Of a stretch of DNA of 14,890 nt, positions 1-7,545 are shown piece after piece. Within the stretch, counting starts at the first letter, position 1. Every line of letters starts with the position of its first letter. Below the pieces are notes generated by a model, which had not been told where the DNA came from, made no database searches, and was given only the letters and a program-made list of their open reading frames with translations. Made by a program: the position numbers and the translations under genes. Source of the stretch: Alphaproteobacteria bacterium (GTDB taxonomy: Bacteria > Pseudomonadota > Alphaproteobacteria > UBA828); assembly GCA_018668475.1 (NCBI GenBank), contig JABJCZ010000059.1:1-14890 (forward strand), written 5' to 3'.

Positions 1-22
1 CAGATGTTGAAAGAGCGTGTGC

Positions 23-520
23 TCAGGCAGTGTCACTTGGTTCCGCTGCAACTGCCCCGGTTTGCTTTGCGCGCCAGTCGTCCAACGCTTGGGCCAGCGT
101 CTTGTCTTCAAGGGCAATGATGGATGTTGCCAGGAGGGCGGCATTGATGGCGCCAGGCTTGCCAATCGCGAGGGTACCAACCGGCACGCCGCCAGGCATC
201 TGAACGATCGAGAGTAGACTGTCCATGCCCTTCAGGGCCTTGCTCTCGATGGGGACGCCGAGCACAGGCAGGGGCGTTTTGGCCGCAGCCATGCCGGGCA
301 GGTGAGCCGCTCCGCCGGCGCCGGCGATAATAACCTTCAGCCCGCGTTCGCGTGCGGTTGCTGCGTAGTCAAACAGCCGGTCTGGGGTGCGGTGGGCGGA
401 GACGATGCGGGTTTCATGAGGCACGCCCATGCCCGAAAGCGTTTCCGCTGCGTGGCGCATGGTCTCCCAGTCGGACTGGCTACCCATAATAATACCGACA
501 AGTGGCTTGGTCGTGCTCAC
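23..520 (-). CDS. purE: N5-carboxyaminoimidazole ribonucleotide mutase (class I PurE)
   Basis: This 165-residue enzyme converts N5-CAIR to CAIR in cytosolic de novo purine synthesis. The class I PurE signatures are all visible: GSQSDW at residues 13-18, the SAHRTP motif at 41-46 carrying the catalytic histidine, and the substrate loop [11 protein letters not shown] at 67-77. Length is normal for bacterial PurE. The start is GTG at 520; an AAGGA ribosome site lies 7 bases upstream (528-532) and no in-frame ATG competes. The last ~15 residues are a variable tail. In most bacteria purK follows purE; here the window ends 22 bases past the stop and those bases hold no start codon, so any purK start lies outside. 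The gene diverges from the GGDEF gene at 762. Identification is very secure. Confidence 0.97.
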   Translation of the reverse strand: MSTTKPLVGIIMGSQSDWETMRHAAETLSGMGVPHETRIVSAHRTPDRLFDYAATARERGLKVIIAGAGGAAHLPGMAAAKTPLPVLGVPIESKALKGMDSLLSIVQMPGGVPVGTLAIGKPGAINAALLATSIIALEDKTLAQALDDWRAKQTGAVAAEPSDTA

Positions 521-761
521 ACGTAATTCCTTCCGGCGTGACGGGCGATGGATATTATGTGGATGTCGGTCAGCGGGAAAGACCTTTTCACGCTGTAGTG
601 CGCCGCGACGTGCCGTAATTCAGGGCGGTGGAGGATCATGCGGAAACTTCTGTGGCGGGTAAATGGTATGCTGAGGAATGACGTTATTAACCCGATTATG
701 TTACAAGACGCGTCAATACGTAATCTTGGTATGGTTTTGGTAGCTTGTTGGTGACGACACG
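521..761. other. Divergent intergenic region between purE and the GGDEF gene
   Basis: This 241-base stretch must hold the promoters for both flanking genes. A purE ribosome site is at 528-532. The right half (about 660-760) is relatively AT-rich and includes TTAACCCG at 687-694, a partial match (6 of 8) to the alphaproteobacterial CtrA half-site TTAACCAT. I could not pick out a convincing -35/-10 pair. Open frames crossing the region read as shadows with no recognisable protein. Confidence 0.4.
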
Positions 762-1481
762 ATGAAAATCGAAGGTCCAAAGCCGCCCGGTGCCAGTCGC
801 GTTGGCCGGACCGGCGCCGCGAAGGCTGGTGGGGCAACACAGGGCGTTGCGGGGGCGCGCGAAATTTCGGACACGACGTCTATCCTTGGCGTGCCGGAAG
901 GCGACATCACGCCCAAAGTGCGTGAAGCGATCATGGGCCTGATGGAAGAAGTTTCCCGTTTGCGTGAGGAATTGCGCCGCTCTCAGGGCCGTATTCAGCA
1001 TTTGGAACACCTTGCGGATCAGGATTCGCTCCTGCCAATCAATAATCGCCGTGCATTTGTGCGGGAGCTGAACCGGGCGATCTCCATGGGCCAGCGTTAC
1101 AGCTATCCCAGTACCGTTGTCTATTTTGATGTCGACAACATGAAGGCGATCAATGACGAGCTAGGGCATCCTGCTGGCGATGCGGCGTTGACGTTGATCA
1201 CAGAAAAACTCAAAGAGAATGTTCGCGATTCTGACGTGATCGGTCGCCTGGGCGGGGATGAGTTTGGCGTCATCCTGTTGCAGGCGGATGAGGAACGCGG
1301 GCAGGAAAAAGCCAAACAGCTGGCAGATTCCATCGAATCGTCGCCCCTGCATTTTGGCGGCGAAGAGGTTCAGGTAACGGTGACTTGGGGTCTCTACACG
1401 TTCAGCGGCCAGGATGACGCAAGTGGCGCCCTGGCGGCGGCGGACGAGGCAATGTACGCCCGGAAACGCTCACGTACCTGA
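762..1481 (+). CDS. Small soluble GGDEF diguanylate cyclase
   Basis: This 239-residue protein should make cyclic di-GMP from two GTP. It has no membrane segment or sensor domain. Residues 1-40 are a Gly/Ala/Pro-rich, probably disordered tail, ~55-85 form a likely coiled coil (EEVSRLREELRRSQGRIQHLE), and ~86-236 are the GGDEF domain. The active-site signature is intact: FDVDNMKAINDELGH at 122-136 for metal and GTP binding, and GGDEF at 164-168. An RxxD inhibitory site (RDSD, 155-158) sits at the usual distance upstream, so product inhibition is predicted. The domain ends with the usual ADEAMYARK. The ATG at 762 has only a poor ribosome site. It diverges from purE across 241 bases. The coiled coil probably drives dimerisation; what signal it senses is not visible. 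Confidence 0.92.
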   Translation: MKIEGPKPPGASRVGRTGAAKAGGATQGVAGAREISDTTSILGVPEGDITPKVREAIMGLMEEVSRLREELRRSQGRIQHLEHLADQDSLLPINNRRAFVRELNRAISMGQRYSYPSTVVYFDVDNMKAINDELGHPAGDAALTLITEKLKENVRDSDVIGRLGGDEFGVILLQADEERGQEKAKQLADSIESSPLHFGGEEVQVTVTWGLYTFSGQDDASGALAAADEAMYARKRSRT

Positions 1482-1525
1482 CGCGGCGCCCTCGACGACG
1501 ATTTGATCCGGTTGGCGGGTAGCGA

Positions 1526-1720
1526 TCAGGCGGCTTCGTTGCCGCTATGCTCTTCCAGTCGGATAATTTGGTCTTTCAACGCGAGTTTTCGTTTCTTAAG
1601 ACGATGGATTTGACTGTCGTCGGTGTCTACTTCGTCGGCCAGTCGGTTGATGACCTCATCAAGGTCACGATGTTCAGTCCGTAAATCTTCGAGCTTCTGC
1701 TCAACGTTCGTCTCGTCCAT
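1526..1720 (-). CDS. DUF465 / YdcH family small protein
   Basis: This 64-residue protein is almost entirely charged helix. It carries the family's hallmark near the C-terminus, a helix of the form LKKRKLALKDQI followed by RLEEH. Preceding heptads (EQKLEDLRTEHRDLDEVI) predict a helical hairpin or coiled coil. The function of the family is unknown. Start choice is uncertain. The ATG at 1720 gives the usual family length and has AGGAG upstream, but only 2 bases away. An in-frame ATG at 1819 has a well-spaced AGGTGG (6 bases) and would add 33 residues. I prefer 1720 because those extra codons are AT-rich at third positions and unlike the downstream codons, and because a palindrome lies there. A divergent relative lies at 1948. 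Confidence 0.75.
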   Translation of the reverse strand: MDETNVEQKLEDLRTEHRDLDEVINRLADEVDTDDSQIHRLKKRKLALKDQIIRLEEHSGNEAA

Positions 1721-1727
1721 AGCTCCT

Positions 1728-1743
1728 ACATTTCGTGAAATGT
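1728..1743. promoter_or_regulatory. Near-palindrome upstream of the DUF465 gene, possible operator
   Basis: The sequence has perfect 7-base arms ACATTTC / GAAATGT around a GT centre. It overlaps a second dyad, GTGAA-ATG-TTCAC (1735-1747). It sits 8 bases upstream of the ATG at 1720, where a repressor or RNA hairpin could act on that gene. No regulator is identified. If translation actually begins at 1819, this would instead lie inside the coding region. Confidence 0.3.
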
Positions 1744-1947
1744 TCACTGAATATCGAGCCAGATCATACCAAGGTTGACGGATGATTCTCATCACATTTT
1801 CCCTGATTTTTTGATCCATGCTCAACCACCTGAAGAAATGGATGAATTCGGCTCAGGCAAGGTTGGCCAAGTCGAGTTTCTGATCCGTTGAGCGGGTGAT
1901 TCGATGGCGGTCGGTGCCGCACTGTGACAAAATCATCCAGTTCAGTG

Positions 1948-2247
1948 ATGGCGCGGCGTGACCGCGCGAATTCACTGCTAAGGACCTTGGCGGAGGCTTT
2001 CGCGTTCCTCGATATGCATGCAATTGGCGACCCAACTCAGCAGACTGATGGCGAAGTAGCTTGTGACAACTGGCTTGCCACGCTGGCCGCAAGGCACGCG
2101 GGACTGGAGCAAGCGATAGCCGAAGAGTGGGGGCGCCCGGCGCCGAACACGCTAAGCCTAACGCGCATGAAACGGCGGAAATTGCGCATCAAGGAAAGAA
2201 TCGTCGGGCTATTGTGGAGCGCAGAGATAAACCTGCGCGCCAGCTAA
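1948..2247 (+). CDS. Small hypothetical protein with a DUF465/YdcH-like C-terminal half
   Basis: The predicted protein has 99 residues. Its C-terminal ~55 residues follow the DUF465 pattern: a helix LAARHAGLEQAIAEEW, a proline break, then LTRMKRRKLRIKERIVGLL, which parallels LKKRKLALKDQI in the gene at 1526. The N-terminal ~40 residues match nothing I recognise. The start is uncertain: GTG at 1924 is the longest, ATG at 1948 is used here, and ATG at 2014 is also possible; none has a good ribosome site. The gene is divergent from the DUF465 gene on the other strand and ends 27 bases before the hldE stop. Whether the two DUF465-like genes arose by duplication is inference. Function unknown. Confidence 0.6.
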   Translation: MARRDRANSLLRTLAEAFAFLDMHAIGDPTQQTDGEVACDNWLATLAARHAGLEQAIAEEWGRPAPNTLSLTRMKRRKLRIKERIVGLLWSAEINLRAS

Positions 2248-2274
2248 CGGTAGCTCCCGTTTAGTCTGGTTGCC

Positions 2275-3735
2275 TCAGGCGCGTAGACGCTTGATGGTGC
2301 CGGTGGTGCTGAACCCCGGTTCCAGTTCTGCGAGGACGACCTTGCCGCCATAGGCTGTCACGAAATCACCGCCGATAACTTCTTCAACGGCATAGTCCGC
2401 CCCTTTGATCAGGCAATCCGGGCGCAGTGTTTCGATCAAATTGATCGGCGTGTCTTCGTCAAAGATGACCACGAGATCCACTGTTTCAAGCGAAGCGAGC
2501 ACCTGAGCCCTTGCATCCTCACCCTGTACTGGGCGGTCTTCTCCCTTGAGGCGTCGGATTGAGTTGTCGCTGTTGAGGCCAACAACCAGACGATCACAGC
2601 GTGCTCTAGATTGCCTCAGCAACGAGATATGGCCGGGATGCAGAAGGTCAAAACAGCCATTCGTAAAGCCGATGCTGAGGTTATCGTGGCGCCAGTGCTT
2701 CACGGTTTCCAGTGCATCTCCGAGCGGCAGGACTTTCGCCTCAGCCGTTGAGAGGTCACCGGCGCGCAAGGCGTGGAGCAAATCCGAGGTGTGCACGACG
2801 GCTGTGCCTGCTTTGCCGACCACAACACCCGCGGCGGTATTCGATAGGGCTGCGGCCGATTCCAGGTCCATGCCCGCAGCGAGGGCGGCGGCCAGCGTTG
2901 CGACCACCGTGTCGCCTGCGCCAGAGACGTCAAAGACTTCCCGCGCCTGCGCTGGCAGATGAACGCTGGTGTCTGTCTGGCCGACCAGACTCATCCCCTC
3001 GTGGCTACGGGTTACCAGGGCGTTCTCGATGCCACACTGCGCGAGTAAGTCTCGGGCGGCGGCGGTTATATCGGCTGACGTCTCGACATGCTGCGCGGCT
3101 GCGGCGCCAAGCTCGCCGCGATTCGGCGTAATCACGTTTGCGCCACGGTAGCGCTCGAAGTCACGCCCTTTCGGGTCAACGACAACAATTTTGCCAGCTG
3201 CCCTGCTGCGCTCGATGATGTGCCGGCAAACGGCTTCTCCCAGCACGCCTTTCGCGTAGTCGCTCAGGACGATGACATCAGTGTCGCCGATCAATTCGTC
3301 CGCCATTCGCAACAGACTCTCTATTGTCTGCGCAGACAGGTCGTCTGTTGTTTCGCTGTCTGCCCGCAGCAGTTGCTGGCTGCTTGCTACAAACCGGGTC
3401 TTCTGAGTTGACGTGCGCCCCGGCTGCACGAGCAGGCAGGGGTCAACTCGCTCCTCATCGCCCACCATGTTGGTTAGCGTGTGGCCGACCGCATCGTCCC
3501 CGACGACTGAGAGCAATACGGCCTGGGCACCAAGTGAGACGAGGTTGCGCACGACGTTTCCGGCGCCACCGAGCATCGTGTGATCGCGGTCAATGCGCAG
3601 AACTGGAACCGGCGCTTCCGGAGATGTCCGCTCGACATGTCCGTAGACGAAGCGGTCAAGCATGATGTCGCCGACACACAGGACGCGAGCGCGAGCGAGG
3701 TTTTCAACATGGGTGGCGAGGGTGGAGAGCTTCAT
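2275..3735 (-). CDS. hldE: Bifunctional D-beta-heptose-7-phosphate kinase / heptose-1-phosphate adenylyltransferase
   Basis: This cytosolic 486-residue fusion performs two steps of ADP-heptose synthesis for LPS inner core: phosphorylation at C1 and, after GmhB acts, adenylylation. Residues 1-~330 form a PfkB/ribokinase domain with GGAGN at 56-60 and DVSGAGDT at 269-276, whose GAGD aspartate is the catalytic base. Residues ~350-486 form a nucleotidyltransferase with FTNGCFDLLHPGH at 357-369, including the HxGH site. The full two-domain length matches E. coli HldE. The ATG at 3735 gives the family N-terminus (MKLSTLATHVENL...). The frame stays open to 3876 but those upstream residues are not family-like. 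The ribosome site is weak. It diverges from the CoA-transferase gene; no other heptose gene is in the window. Confidence 0.96.
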   Translation of the reverse strand: MKLSTLATHVENLARARVLCVGDIMLDRFVYGHVERTSPEAPVPVLRIDRDHTMLGGAGNVVRNLVSLGAQAVLLSVVGDDAVGHTLTNMVGDEERVDPCLLVQPGRTSTQKTRFVASSQQLLRADSETTDDLSAQTIESLLRMADELIGDTDVIVLSDYAKGVLGEAVCRHIIERSRAAGKIVVVDPKGRDFERYRGANVITPNRGELGAAAAQHVETSADITAAARDLLAQCGIENALVTRSHEGMSLVGQTDTSVHLPAQAREVFDVSGAGDTVVATLAAALAAGMDLESAAALSNTAAGVVVGKAGTAVVHTSDLLHALRAGDLSTAEAKVLPLGDALETVKHWRHDNLSIGFTNGCFDLLHPGHISLLRQSRARCDRLVVGLNSDNSIRRLKGEDRPVQGEDARAQVLASLETVDLVVIFDEDTPINLIETLRPDCLIKGADYAVEEVIGGDFVTAYGGKVVLAELEPGFSTTGTIKRLRA

Positions 3736-3894
3736 CAACTCATTGTATTGTTGTGGGCAAGGGCCTTGGTTCGGCGCGCACGATACAGGAACTCGCCTGC
3801 AATGCGCCACCATGGTCATTTTCTTGGCAAGTGAGTATTGCCCGCGACCCTCTGCGTCGGCAATATCGCTGCTCAATTGAGTTCAGGGAAGACC

Positions 3895-5217
3895 ATGACG
3901 CAAAGCGACTGGAAAACGGACTATCAAAGCCGGCTGACAACGCCCGACCGGGCGGTTGAACGCCTCGAGGCCGGCTGGCGCTTGATGCTACCTACTTTGG
4001 CAGGCGCACCTACGGCGCTGCTCGCGGCGATGGGTAGGGCGCTTCGCGAAGAGCGGATTTCAGGTTTAACAGCGGGCATGATCTTGCCAGCCGGAAATGT
4101 TGCAGAGCACCTGCTTGATCCGGCGGTGGCTGAGCGCCTCCAGTGGGATTCATTGTTCTGCGGCGGGGTGGATCGGCCGGGCGTCAACGACGGCACTCAC
4201 GATATGACGCCGATGCATTTCAGTCAGACGCCGCGAATCATGGAGAGTTGGGCGGGGGGCGTTCAAGCGGTCATGTCGCTCGTATCTCCTCCTGATGAGA
4301 ACGGCTATATGTCGCTCGGCCTCGCCACGGACTATACGAAACCGTTCATGAAGCTGGCGCAATATCGCGTGGTCGAAGTGAATCCCAATGTGCCGCGCGT
4401 CGGCGGCGATTGTCTGGTTCATGTGTCCGAAGTGGACGCAATTGTCGAGAGTGACGAGGAGATAATCGAGCTACCCAACACACCGTTTAATGCCGAGGAC
4501 AAGATTATCGGCGGCCATATTGCGGAGCGAATTGCTGACGGGGCGACTATTCAGCTGGGCTATGGGGCGCTGCCGGGTGCGGTCGCAACATGTCTCACGG
4601 ATCACAAGCACCTCGGCATTCACACCGAAATGTTCGTCGATAACATGCGTGTGTTGATGGAGTGCGGTGCGGTGGATAACTCGCAAAAGACGCTGCACCC
4701 AGGCAAAAGCATTTACACATTCTGCGCGGGCACGAAAGAAACCTACCAGTTTCTGCACGAGAATCCTGACATAGAGGCCTATCCTGTGGAATACGTGAAT
4801 GATCCGTATGTCATTGGTCGCAATGATAAAATGGTCACGATCAACGCAACCGTGGCAGTGGATCTGACGGGTCAGGCCTGCTCCGAATCGATCGGCGGGC
4901 GGCAATACAGCGGGACCGGCGGCCAGGCGGACTTTGTGCGCGGCGCGTTTCTGTCCGATGGCGGCCAGTCTTTTCTGGGCACCTATGCAACCGCAAAAGG
5001 CGGGGAGGTGTCGTGCATTGTCGACATGCTGCCTCAGGGCTCAGTCGTGACGACTGCGCGCACCGACATTGACATGGTGGTAAGCGAATTCGGTGTGGCT
5101 GAGTTGAAGGGGCGTAGCCTGCGCGACCGGGCGCAGGCTCTAATCGCAATTGCGCACCCGAAGTTTCGTGACGAGCTGCAAGAGAAGGCCAAGGCACGCG
5201 GGCTAGGCCCGCGTTGA
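3895..5217 (+). CDS. Acetyl-CoA hydrolase / CoA-transferase family protein (4-hydroxybutyrate or acetate type)
   Basis: This 440-residue enzyme belongs to the Cat1/AbfT-like family that moves CoA between acyl groups through a glutamyl-CoA intermediate. The motif GIHTEMFVDN at 241-250 supplies the probable catalytic Glu245. The C-terminal half carries GTGGQADFVRGAF (340-352), the CoA-binding glycine-rich segment. Length and domain order (N-terminal AcetylCoA_hydro, C-terminal AcetylCoA_hyd_C) are normal. The ATG at 3895 is preceded by AGGGAAG; an in-frame TTG at 3838 has no support. Which acyl substrate it uses cannot be read from the sequence; acetate, butyrate, 4-hydroxybutyrate or propionate are all possible. 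It converges with trcR, leaving 57 bases between stops with no convincing terminator hairpin. Confidence 0.9.
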   Translation: MTQSDWKTDYQSRLTTPDRAVERLEAGWRLMLPTLAGAPTALLAAMGRALREERISGLTAGMILPAGNVAEHLLDPAVAERLQWDSLFCGGVDRPGVNDGTHDMTPMHFSQTPRIMESWAGGVQAVMSLVSPPDENGYMSLGLATDYTKPFMKLAQYRVVEVNPNVPRVGGDCLVHVSEVDAIVESDEEIIELPNTPFNAEDKIIGGHIAERIADGATIQLGYGALPGAVATCLTDHKHLGIHTEMFVDNMRVLMECGAVDNSQKTLHPGKSIYTFCAGTKETYQFLHENPDIEAYPVEYVNDPYVIGRNDKMVTINATVAVDLTGQACSESIGGRQYSGTGGQADFVRGAFLSDGGQSFLGTYATAKGGEVSCIVDMLPQGSVVTTARTDIDMVVSEFGVAELKGRSLRDRAQALIAIAHPKFRDELQEKAKARGLGPR

Positions 5218-5274
5218 ACCTTCCCAGAGCGCCGTGGGGCGACTTAGCCCATAAATAGGCTTTAGTCCCCGGCC

Positions 5275-6015
5275 CTATTCGCTGCTTGGGCTCTTCCCAA
5301 AAACTGATTCAGCTGTGGGCGCCGCGGCCGGCTCCGTCGGCTGTACAGCCGATGTATCTGCGACAACATCTTCGGTCGTCGGTTGCGCTATGGCTGGAGC
5401 AACTTCTTCCGCCACAACGGCTTCTTCGGGCTCTTCGATTCCTTCGCGGCGCCGGCGACGGGCTTCTTCCTTCGCCTTGCGTTCGGCCGCCCGGGTCTGA
5501 CGCCGACGCGCAATATTGAGCGCTTCCACGAGTTCCATTTCGCCGCAAATTCCGAGAAGAAGGGGGTCCTGAGGCGAAATTTGCTGGGTATTCCAGTGGG
5601 TACGGTCGCGCACTGCGGTAATCGTCGCCTTGGTGGTGCCAAGCAATTTGCCAATCTGGGCGTCACTTAATTCCGGATAATTTTTCAGCAACCATGCAAT
5701 GCCGTTTGGCCGCTCCTGGCGCTTGCTGACTGGCGTATATCGGGCGCGGCGGACGCGTTTGGGAACCTCTGCCGCAGGCTCGATCATCACCAGACGCCCG
5801 CTTGGGTCCGCTTCGCAGCGTTCTACCTCTTCGCGGGTGACTTGGCCGGCGGCGACCGGGTCGAGGCCACGGATACCAACGGCCACTTCGCCATCGGCGA
5901 CACCTTGCACCTCAAGCGGGTGCAGGCCACAAAAGGCCGCAATCTGTTCAAAGCTCAGGGTTGTACTGTCCACAAGCCAGACGGCTGTGGCCTTGGGCAT
6001 CAGTGGCTGCGCCAT
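5275..6015 (-). CDS. trcR: Cell cycle transcriptional regulator TrcR (DUF1013)
   Basis: This 246-residue protein matches DUF1013, a family conserved across Alphaproteobacteria and named TrcR. The conserved core runs from residue 1 to ~170. It opens with MPKATAVWLVDSTTLSFEQI and contains a helix-turn-helix-like segment at ~106-137 (WLLKNYPELSDAQIGKLLGT, then KATITAVRDRTHWN). Residues ~170-192 are a very basic helix, and the last ~55 are an Ala/Pro/Glu-rich low-complexity tail that varies between species. The ATG at 6015 has GAGGAA spaced 5 bases away, so the start is secure. The quinone oxidoreductase gene ends 135 bases upstream on the same strand, making joint transcription possible. DNA or RNA polymerase binding is family knowledge, not visible here. 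Confidence 0.9.
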   Translation of the reverse strand: MAQPLMPKATAVWLVDSTTLSFEQIAAFCGLHPLEVQGVADGEVAVGIRGLDPVAAGQVTREEVERCEADPSGRLVMIEPAAEVPKRVRRARYTPVSKRQERPNGIAWLLKNYPELSDAQIGKLLGTTKATITAVRDRTHWNTQQISPQDPLLLGICGEMELVEALNIARRRQTRAAERKAKEEARRRRREGIEEPEEAVVAEEVAPAIAQPTTEDVVADTSAVQPTEPAAAPTAESVFGKSPSSE

Positions 6016-6150
6016 AGTCTTTCCTCACTTGTCACAATCGGGCCTGCTGCGCGGCAAATCGCGCCGAACAGCCCCGATGCGGTTATTCGTATTGCGGTGT
6101 TATGTCCTTTATGCGCCTTGTCTGCAAGGTGCGGGAAGGGCCAAGGGTAA

Positions 6151-7173
6151 TCATTTTACACTCAGCACGATCTTTCCGATGTGATCACCGGATTCCATTC
6201 TGGCGTGTGCCGCGGCCGCGTCTGCCAGGGAATACGTCGAATCCATGACCGGGCCGATCGTGCGGCTGGCTATCAGTGGCCACACTTCTTGCTCCAGAGC
6301 CGCTGCAATCCGGGCCTTTGCTTCCACACTCTGGGGTCTCAGGGTTGAACCGGTCACGGTGAGGCGCTTGAGCATGATGGGCAGCATGTTGAACTCGATC
6401 TTGGGGCTGGCAAGGAACGCAATTTGCACCAGCCGGCCTTCAGGGCGAAGAATGGTCAGGTTTTTTTTCACGTAGTCGCCGCCGACCATGTCGAGCACAA
6501 CGTCGACGCCTTCGCCATCGGTTGCGGCCATGATTGCCTCGTCAAAGGCGTCCGAGCGGTAATTTATGGCGACCTCGGCGCCCAGATCACGGCACGCTTG
6601 GCATTTCGCATCTGAGCCTGCGGTCGTGAATACGCGCACCCCACGTTGACGGGCCAGTTGAATAGCTGTGGTGCCGATGCCGCCGGTACCGCCGTGAACA
6701 AGCAAGCGTTCGCCCGCGCCAAGTGCAGCTCGCTCGAACAGATTGGTCCAAACGGTGAAGAAAGTCTCGGGCAGGCCGGCCGCCTCAATCATGCTCAAAT
6801 CGCCCGGAATCGGCAGCGCCTGGGCAGCCGGAATCGCGCAATATTCAGCATATCCACCGCCGTTAGCCAGCGCACATACTTCGTCGCCGGGCTGAAAGCG
6901 GGCGCCAACGCTGCTCATGACGACGCGACCGGCAACCTCCAGGCCCGGCAAATCGGATGCACCGGGCGGCGGCGGGTAAACACCGGAACGCTGCAGAACG
7001 TCAGGCCGGTTTACGCCGGCAGCCTCGACGGCGATCAATATTTCACCGGCTTGTGGCCGGGGAACCGGCCTGCGGGTGGCTGTCAGTACGCTTGGGCCGC
7101 CAGGTTCGGCGATCTCCACGGCACGCATGTCGTCGGGAAGGTTCGCGGGAAGACTGGATGGAGTGTCGATCAT
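6151..7173 (-). CDS. NAD(P)H quinone oxidoreductase, PIG3 family (zinc-free MDR)
   Basis: This 340-residue medium-chain dehydrogenase/reductase should use NADPH to reduce quinones or related carbonyls in the cytosol. The nucleotide-binding Rossmann motif is HGGTGGIGTTAIQLA (160-174). The N-terminal GroES-like half includes AAGVNRPDVLQRSGVYPPPPGAS (residues 51-73), and the PIG3 hallmark TGSTLRPQS appears at 274-282. The zinc ligands of alcohol dehydrogenases are absent, as expected for this branch. The ATG at 7173 is chosen because AAGGAA lies 8 bases upstream; a later ATG at 7128, closer to the usual family N-terminus, has no ribosome site. It diverges from the DUF1192 gene 71 bases away, so their promoters overlap. 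The exact substrate is unknown. Confidence 0.93.
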   Translation of the reverse strand: MIDTPSSLPANLPDDMRAVEIAEPGGPSVLTATRRPVPRPQAGEILIAVEAAGVNRPDVLQRSGVYPPPPGASDLPGLEVAGRVVMSSVGARFQPGDEVCALANGGGYAEYCAIPAAQALPIPGDLSMIEAAGLPETFFTVWTNLFERAALGAGERLLVHGGTGGIGTTAIQLARQRGVRVFTTAGSDAKCQACRDLGAEVAINYRSDAFDEAIMAATDGEGVDVVLDMVGGDYVKKNLTILRPEGRLVQIAFLASPKIEFNMLPIMLKRLTVTGSTLRPQSVEAKARIAAALEQEVWPLIASRTIGPVMDSTYSLADAAAAHARMESGDHIGKIVLSVK

Positions 7174-7177
7174 CAGG

Positions 7178-7208
7178 TTGATTCCTTTCCTCTTGCACAG
7201 TCTATAAT
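7178..7208 (+). promoter_or_regulatory. Candidate sigma70 promoter for the DUF1192 gene
   Basis: A perfect -10 box TATAAT lies at 7203-7208, with TTGATT at 7178-7183 as a possible -35. The spacer is 19 bases, longer than the ideal 17. Transcription would begin near 7215, giving a ~30-base leader that includes GGAGG. On the opposite strand, TTGAAT followed 18 bases later by TATAGA overlaps the same spot and could serve the divergent oxidoreductase gene. Confidence 0.5.
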
Positions 7209-7244
7209 GCCCCATGCCAAGCCGATTCAACCCGGAGGCCCGAA

Positions 7245-7430
7245 ATGAACGACGATATTGCTTTACCGAAGGCGCCCGAGGGCTTCGTGCCGCGAGCACT
7301 AGATGACTTGTCGGTTGAGTCATTGAGAGTATACGCCACCGAACTTGAAGTAGAGGCCGAAAGGGTGAAAGAGGAAATCGGCCGCAAGTCAGATTACAAG
7401 GCCTCGGCTGATGCGATGTTTAGAAAGTAG
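7245..7430 (+). CDS. DUF1192 family small protein
   Basis: This 61-residue protein fits DUF1192, a short alphaproteobacterial family of unknown role. The pattern LDDLSVESLRVYATELEVEAERVKEEI is typical: a short acidic N-terminus, then one helix rich in Glu and Lys, then SADAMFRK at the end. A strong GGAGG (7234-7238) sits 6 bases before the ATG and a perfect TATAAT lies 36 bases upstream, so it is very probably expressed. It diverges from the quinone oxidoreductase gene. No terminator immediately follows; its mRNA may run into the terminator at 7612-7643. Confidence 0.9.
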   Translation: MNDDIALPKAPEGFVPRALDDLSVESLRVYATELEVEAERVKEEIGRKSDYKASADAMFRK

Positions 7431-7504
7431 TTTCATATCTTTCGTAACTATTTCTTTTTGTTGACCAAATAGCGTTATTTGTTAACGTTCCAATTCTTGA
7501 TTCG

Positions 7505-7512
7505 TTAACCAT
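7505..7512 (+). promoter_or_regulatory. Possible CtrA half-site upstream of the candidate small RNA
   Basis: The sequence TTAACCAT is an exact match to the CtrA half-motif described in Alphaproteobacteria. A related TTAACGTT lies 23 bases upstream (7482-7489), and a GANTC methylation site of the CcrM type (GATTC) sits between them at 7499-7503. The placement, about 35-40 bases before the presumed RNA start, suits a promoter element. An 8-base match in AT-rich DNA can arise by chance. Confidence 0.3.
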
Positions 7513-7545
7513 TTTTTCATAAATGGCGTTTAAGTTAGGTATTGT

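Noticed and set aside
1..22. Start of purK after purE
   Set aside because: These bases contain no ATG or GTG on the minus strand; any purK lies outside the window.
5218..5274. Terminator between the convergent CoA-transferase and trcR genes
   Set aside because: Only a 4-bp AGCC / GGCT stem without a T-run is visible.
6646..7248. A 200-codon open frame antisense to the quinone oxidoreductase
   Set aside because: The opposite strand encodes a full PIG3-family enzyme with all motifs; the antisense product has no recognisable domain and is a by-product of GC-rich codon use.
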